Shown here one piece after another: positions 60,192-64,000 of a DNA stretch of 64,000 nucleotides. Both the position numbers and the translations under genes were made by a program. The stretch is taken from positions 36,367 through 100,366 of the forward strand of contig CAKUGY010000008.1 of assembly GCA_934654835.1 (NCBI GenBank). Reading direction: 5' to 3'. Each line of letters starts with the position of its first letter. Position 1 is the stretch's first letter. Origin of the DNA: an uncultured Collinsella sp. (lineage in GTDB: Bacteria > Actinomycetota > Coriobacteriia > Coriobacteriales > Coriobacteriaceae). The notes beneath the pieces were generated by a model. It ran no database searches, had not been told where the DNA came from, and saw only the letters and a program-made list of their open reading frames with translations.

Positions 60192-62432
60192 TTACTTTTT
60201 GAATCGCGCACCCTGGCGTTTTCTGCCCGATGCAAAGGTGGAACCCTTGCGAGCCTGCGAACGTAAACGCTCAATCGTTTCGTCCTCAGATGCGCCCTCA
60301 AGCATCGCCCGAATCTGGACGACTGCATCGCGCAGGCGTGCCGCTTCCTCAAAGTCCATGGCGGCAGAAGCGTTACGCATGTCTTCCTCCATGGTCTCGA
60401 CGATCCGCACGAGCTCGTCATGCGGCAGTCCTTCCAGCTGCTCGGCAAGCGTCTGCTCGGGTGCCACCGTCTCCGGCACGGCGCCCTCGCCGTTTTCATC
60501 GGGTGTATAGAACGCGCCGTGACCCAGTGAATCGCCTTTCGAGCGTCCCTTGGAGCCCACGGTCTTCTCTGCCTCGGCGATGAAGCTCGAAATGTCATTG
60601 ATGGCCTTGCGGACCGTCTTAGGTACGATACCATGCTCTTCGTTGTAGGCCATCTGAATCTCGCGACGGCGCTGCGTCTCCTCGATGGCCTCTTTCATCG
60701 AATCGGTTACGACGTCTGCGTACATAATGACTTCGCCGTCGGCATTACGGGCTGCGCGGCCAATCGTCTGAATCAACGAACGGCGGTTTCGCAAAAAACC
60801 TTCCTTATCGGCATCGAGAATTGCCACCAGCGAGACCTCGGGAAGATCAAGACCCTCTCGAAGCAGGTTGATGCCTACCAGAACATCAATCTTGCCCTCA
60901 CGAAGCGTTCGCAGAATCTCGACACGGTCCATCGTCGCCGTATCGGAGTGCATGTAGTTGACCTTAATACCGGCATCGAGCAGATGGTCGGTCAGGTCCT
61001 CTGCCATGCGCTTGGTCAGCGTGGTCACCAGCACGCGCTCTTTACGCGCCACGCGCTCGCGAATCTCGTCCTCAAGGTCGTCAATCTGGCCGCAAACCGG
61101 ACGAACATCAATCTTGGGGTCGAGCAGGCCGGTCGGACGAATGATCTGTTCCACGTCGTTCTGGCTGACACGCAACTCATAATCGCCTGGGGTAGCCGAA
61201 ACGTAGATGAACTGGGGGATCCTCGCCTCAAACTCATCGAAACGAAGCGGGCGGTTATCGAGCGCCGAAGGCAGACGAAAACCATGCTCCACCAGCGTCA
61301 CCTTACGTGAACGGTCGCCTTCATGCATACCGCGAATCTGCGGCACCGTCACGTGGCTCTCGTCGATGATACAAAGCATGTCCTTGGGAAAGTAATCGAT
61401 GAGGGTAAACGGCGGCTCACCCGGTTTGCGCCCGTCCAAATGACGCGAGTAGTTCTCGATGCCATTGCAAAAGCCCATGGTCTCGAGCATCTCGAGATCA
61501 TAGTCGGTGCGCTGCTGCAGGCGTTGGGCCTCAAGCAATTTGTCAGTCGCCTTGAGCTCGGCCACACGCTTCTCGCACTCTTCGCTAATTGACTTCAAGG
61601 CAGCCTTGACCTTGGGCTTTTCGGTTACATAGTGTGATGCAGGCCATACGGGAATGGCCTCGTATTCGCGCAACATCTCACCGGTGACCTCGTCGATCTC
61701 GGCAATCAGCTCGACCTCATCGCCAAAAAACTCAAACCGTAGCGGATGTTCCGCATAGGGCGGGTACACGTCGACGACATCGCCGCGCACGCGGAAGGTA
61801 CCACGCGCAAGGTCATAGTCATTGCGATCGTATTGAATGTCGATGAGCGCGTGGATAAAATCGTCGCGTTCGAGCGGCACCTTCTTGTCGACGTTCGGTG
61901 CTAGGCCCGCATAGTCCTCGGGAGAGCCAATGCCATAGATGCACGAAACCGATGCGACGACGATCACATCGCGTCGAGAAAGCAGCGATGCGGTCGCCTG
62001 ATGGCGCAGCATCTCGACCTCTTCGTTAATCGAGGAATCCTTCTCGATATACGTATCGCTTTGCGGCACATACGCCTCGGGCTGATAGTAGTCGTAGTAC
62101 GACACAAAGTAGACCACGGCGTTGTTGGGAAAGAACTCCTTGAGCTCGCTCGCAAGCTGAGCGGCGAGCGTTTTATTGGGAGCCATGACCAGCGTCGGCT
62201 TCCCCAGAGCCTCAATGGTCTTGGCCATCGTGAAGGTCTTGCCCGAACCAGTCACACCCAGCAAAACCTGATAGCGGTCTCCGTCCCTCACGCCCTGCAC
62301 AAGCGACTCAATGGCCTTAGGTTGAGAACCTGCAGGCTCATAAGGAGATACGACCTTAAATGGCACCTCAGAGCCCTCAACGCCAAAGCGCTTGAGCTCT
62401 CCGCCAACACGCTCTACTTCAAATTCCGCCAT
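60192..62432 (-). CDS. uvrB: Excinuclease ABC subunit B
   Basis: A 746-residue helicase-like repair protein that verifies damage after UvrA. Walker A is GVTGSGKTFTMA; the beta-hairpin region YYDYYQPEAYVPQ, helicase motif VGINLLREGLDLPEV and the C-terminal UVR coiled coil (AAMDFEEAARLRD) are present. It is longer than the usual ~670 residues because of an N-terminal ~20-residue extension and an insertion near residues 620-660. The ATG at 62432 follows AGGAGTATCC. Confidence 0.96.
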   Translation of the reverse strand: MAEFEVERVGGELKRFGVEGSEVPFKVVSPYEPAGSQPKAIESLVQGVRDGDRYQVLLGVTGSGKTFTMAKTIEALGKPTLVMAPNKTLAAQLASELKEFFPNNAVVYFVSYYDYYQPEAYVPQSDTYIEKDSSINEEVEMLRHQATASLLSRRDVIVVASVSCIYGIGSPEDYAGLAPNVDKKVPLERDDFIHALIDIQYDRNDYDLARGTFRVRGDVVDVYPPYAEHPLRFEFFGDEVELIAEIDEVTGEMLREYEAIPVWPASHYVTEKPKVKAALKSISEECEKRVAELKATDKLLEAQRLQQRTDYDLEMLETMGFCNGIENYSRHLDGRKPGEPPFTLIDYFPKDMLCIIDESHVTVPQIRGMHEGDRSRKVTLVEHGFRLPSALDNRPLRFDEFEARIPQFIYVSATPGDYELRVSQNDVEQIIRPTGLLDPKIDVRPVCGQIDDLEDEIRERVARKERVLVTTLTKRMAEDLTDHLLDAGIKVNYMHSDTATMDRVEILRTLREGKIDVLVGINLLREGLDLPEVSLVAILDADKEGFLRNRRSLIQTIGRAARNADGEVIMYADVVTDSMKEAIEETQRRREIQMAYNEEHGIVPKTVRKAINDISSFIAEAEKTVGSKGRSKGDSLGHGAFYTPDENGEGAVPETVAPEQTLAEQLEGLPHDELVRIVETMEEDMRNASAAMDFEEAARLRDAVVQIRAMLEGASEDETIERLRSQARKGSTFASGRKRQGARFKK

Positions 62433-62483
62433 GGATACTCCTAACTCATATATCTGCAGTATACGCAGGCGGCAGGCATAGTC

Positions 62484-63065
62484 CTATACGAACTGATCGG
62501 GATAGAGGGTCTTGTAGCGAACCCAGGCATTATTGACACGAATCAGATACGCCTGAGTCTCGGGGAAGGTGATCGCATTATGCAACGACGTGTTCTGTTG
62601 CGCCCACCCGTCGACATTGCCCATACCGGCGTTATAGGCGGCAATGGCGCTGTCGGTCGACCCGTTAAAATAGGTTAAAAGATACGAAAGGTACGCACAG
62701 CCAAATTCGATGTTCGTAGCCGGATCGTTAAGGTTGTCAGCCGAATACTTGCTACCATCGACAAGGCCCTTGGCAATCATATCCTGGGCTGTCTCGGGCA
62801 TCAGCTGCATCAATCCCTGAGCACCCTGATTCGACTCGGCCTCGGGATTCCAATTCGATTCAGACTTAATGACAGCACACACCAGATAGGGATCCAAATT
62901 GTGCGAAATGCTCGATTGCTTTACGTAAACCTCATAGTCAATCGGATACAACGGCTTAAAGAAGGCGGCAGGAGCATACGAGTAGACAAGCGAGATAAGG
63001 CCGAAGACGAACACGACGGCAAGTGGTGCCACGCGATACCACGTAAAGAAACGTGTCTTAGGCAT
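62484..63065 (-). CDS. Membrane-anchored lytic transglycosylase (SLT domain)
   Basis: A 193-residue protein. One N-terminal membrane helix (VAPLAVVFVFGLISLVYSY) anchors an SLT domain. The catalytic glutamate is E69 in IKSESNWN, followed by GAQGLMQLMPETA and AAYNAGMGNV. It should cleave peptidoglycan glycan strands outside the membrane. Its ATG overlaps the coaE stop by 8 nt; GGAGG lies upstream. Confidence 0.93.
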   Translation of the reverse strand: MPKTRFFTWYRVAPLAVVFVFGLISLVYSYAPAAFFKPLYPIDYEVYVKQSSISHNLDPYLVCAVIKSESNWNPEAESNQGAQGLMQLMPETAQDMIAKGLVDGSKYSADNLNDPATNIEFGCAYLSYLLTYFNGSTDSAIAAYNAGMGNVDGWAQQNTSLHNAITFPETQAYLIRVNNAWVRYKTLYPDQFV

Positions 63066-63699
63066 CGGCCCCCTCCTTATCCGTTACGTCGCAAAAGCCA
63101 TGACGCGCAAGCCACGCGTCCAGCTGTTCAAAGAGCGAGTAATCGCCTGCAGCATTATCGATGACCGTCGTAGCGAGATTGCAAAGCGAAGCCTCATCGG
63201 GCTGACATGCAGAGCGAGCATCGAAATCAGAGGGCTCCATACCACGATGAATGGCACGATCGCGACGGACTTCCAAGGGAGCACTGATGACCAGTATTTC
63301 ATCAGCCAAGCCAAATGCATCCTCAAAACCAGTCGGAGCAGAAACCTCAACAACCGCAAAGGGATAACGAGGAGACGCAACCGTGCAACAAACCGGATCA
63401 AGAATCCTCATCGAAAGCTGTTCGATGAGGACCGGATGAACAATGCCGTTGAGCCGTGCGACGGTGTCAGGCGAGACGAAAGCTCGAGCAGCGAGGATGT
63501 TGCGGCGAATGCCACCCTCCCCGTCCAGAATGTCCCAGCCAAACTCCTCCGCAAGGGCATTGACGATCTCGGAACCCGGTACATACAGCGATTTGGCAAG
63601 CTTATCCAGATCGATAAGCATGGCACCACGAGATTCGAGATAGCGGCAGGCGGTCGACTTACCCGAAGCAATATTGCCCAAGACAAAAACGGTAAACAT
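63058..63699 (-). CDS. coaE: Dephospho-CoA kinase
   Basis: A 213-residue P-loop kinase for the last step of coenzyme A synthesis. Walker A is GNIASGKST; DLDKLAKSLY and the substrate motif (VHPVLIEQL) fit CoaE. Ribosome site GGAGGG 4-5 nt before ATG 63699. It overlaps the transglycosylase gene and lies near uvrB, as in many Actinobacteria. Confidence 0.93.
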   Translation of the reverse strand: MFTVFVLGNIASGKSTACRYLESRGAMLIDLDKLAKSLYVPGSEIVNALAEEFGWDILDGEGGIRRNILAARAFVSPDTVARLNGIVHPVLIEQLSMRILDPVCCTVASPRYPFAVVEVSAPTGFEDAFGLADEILVISAPLEVRRDRAIHRGMEPSDFDARSACQPDEASLCNLATTVIDNAAGDYSLFEQLDAWLARHGFCDVTDKEGADA

Positions 63700-63826
63700 C
63701 TAGCCCTCCCTAACGCCAATGGGAGTAATTATCGCGCAAATAAATAAGATGGACTCAAAATACAGCCAAACAGTAAGAGCGCCTCAGCGAAAGCGGATTC
63801 CAACATCGCTAGGCTCTCTTAAACGC

Positions 63827-63856
63827 AAAAAGGGGGAGGCCGCGAGGCCTCCCCCT
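63827..63856 (-). terminator. Terminator of the rRNA operon
   Basis: 11-bp perfect stem AGGGGGAGGCC with tetraloop, followed on the minus strand by TTTTT. It lies about 35 nt after the 5S rRNA. Confidence 0.92.
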
Positions 63857-63889
63857 TCTTCAAATCCATCCGACGGCTCGGTGCCGTCC

Positions 63890-64000
63890 ACCGGTCAGCG
63901 GCGCCCTGGCCTCCCACGGGCTGGCCCCGCAGTACTCTCGGCGCGATGGGGCTTAGCTTCCGGGTTCGGAACGGGACCGGGCGTGCCCCCCATGCTCTGG
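63890..64000 (-). rRNA. rrf: 5S ribosomal RNA, partial
   Basis: The minus strand shows the conserved 5S core: CCGGTCCCGTTCCGAACCCG, then GAAGCTAAGCCCC and GGTACTGC-like GAGTACTGCGGGG, ending near CGCCGCTGACC. About 110 nt are visible; the 5' end lies beyond the window. The exact 3' end is approximate. Confidence 0.9.

Overview
The window is high-GC chromosomal DNA from an Actinomycetota bacterium, most likely a gut Coriobacteriia such as Collinsella. This is inferred from protein style, the WhiA/RapZ/MurJ/GTP-cyclohydrolase set, class III anaerobic ribonucleotide reductase, two peptide-type ABC transporters with lipoprotein binding proteins, and tRNA genes that encode CCA. No genome comparison was run. 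Almost all of it is ordinary chromosome. There is no prophage, transposase gene, plasmid replication gene or CRISPR array, but there are many long fold-back (nested inverted-repeat) elements between genes.

Left part (1-21 kb). A truncated secreted protein is followed by metY (O-acetylhomoserine sulfhydrylase) with a possible cysteine-containing leader peptide, divergent from a LysR regulator. Then come rnhA, a Gfo/Idh/MocA oxidoreductase, acylphosphatase, a PerR-type Fur regulator, a HAD phosphatase, a UreE-like protein coupled to an FKBP isomerase, an M19 dipeptidase and a YgjP-type metalloprotease. A minus-strand series nrdD-nrdG-folE-HD protein-folB links anaerobic dNTP synthesis to pterin/folate synthesis; an NrdR-like box lies at the nrdD promoter. 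Two tRNA groups (Gly-Val; Gly-Cys-Gly) flank a GH13 alpha-glucosidase gene. A PAS-GAF-PP2C phosphatase and a STAS-HATPase fusion form a partner-switching pair, and a tRNA-Leu follows. The three tRNA promoters share a palindromic A/T element at fixed distance from the -35 box.

Middle part (21-46 kb). A region dense in fold-backs precedes an oppABCDF-type operon (transcribed right to left from oppA). Next is secG and the glycolytic cluster gap-pgk-tpiA-gpmI, then rapZ-whiA. Upstream of rapZ lies an 11-kb catabolic operon read on the minus strand: binding protein, permease, fused permease-ATPase, ATPase, two AXE1-family esterases, N-acetylneuraminate lyase, ROK kinase and ManNAc-6-P epimerase. 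Together these look like import, de-O-acetylation and breakdown of sialic acid to GlcNAc-6-P. A 23-bp operator-like palindrome overlaps a candidate promoter of this operon.

Right part (46-64 kb). DNA repair genes uvrC, uvrA and uvrB are interspersed with murJ (with an unusual repeat-bearing N-terminal tail), ybaK, an LtaS-like sulfatase, an Mrp/NBP35 ATPase, two FAD-dependent oxidoreductases, a lytic transglycosylase and coaE. The window ends inside a 5S rRNA gene on the minus strand, the 3' end of an rRNA operon. The order coaE-uvrB-uvrA-uvrC-rapZ-whiA-gap-pgk-tpiA-secG follows the familiar actinobacterial neighbourhood, but with the sialic-acid operon between uvrC and rapZ and with no yvcK between rapZ and whiA.
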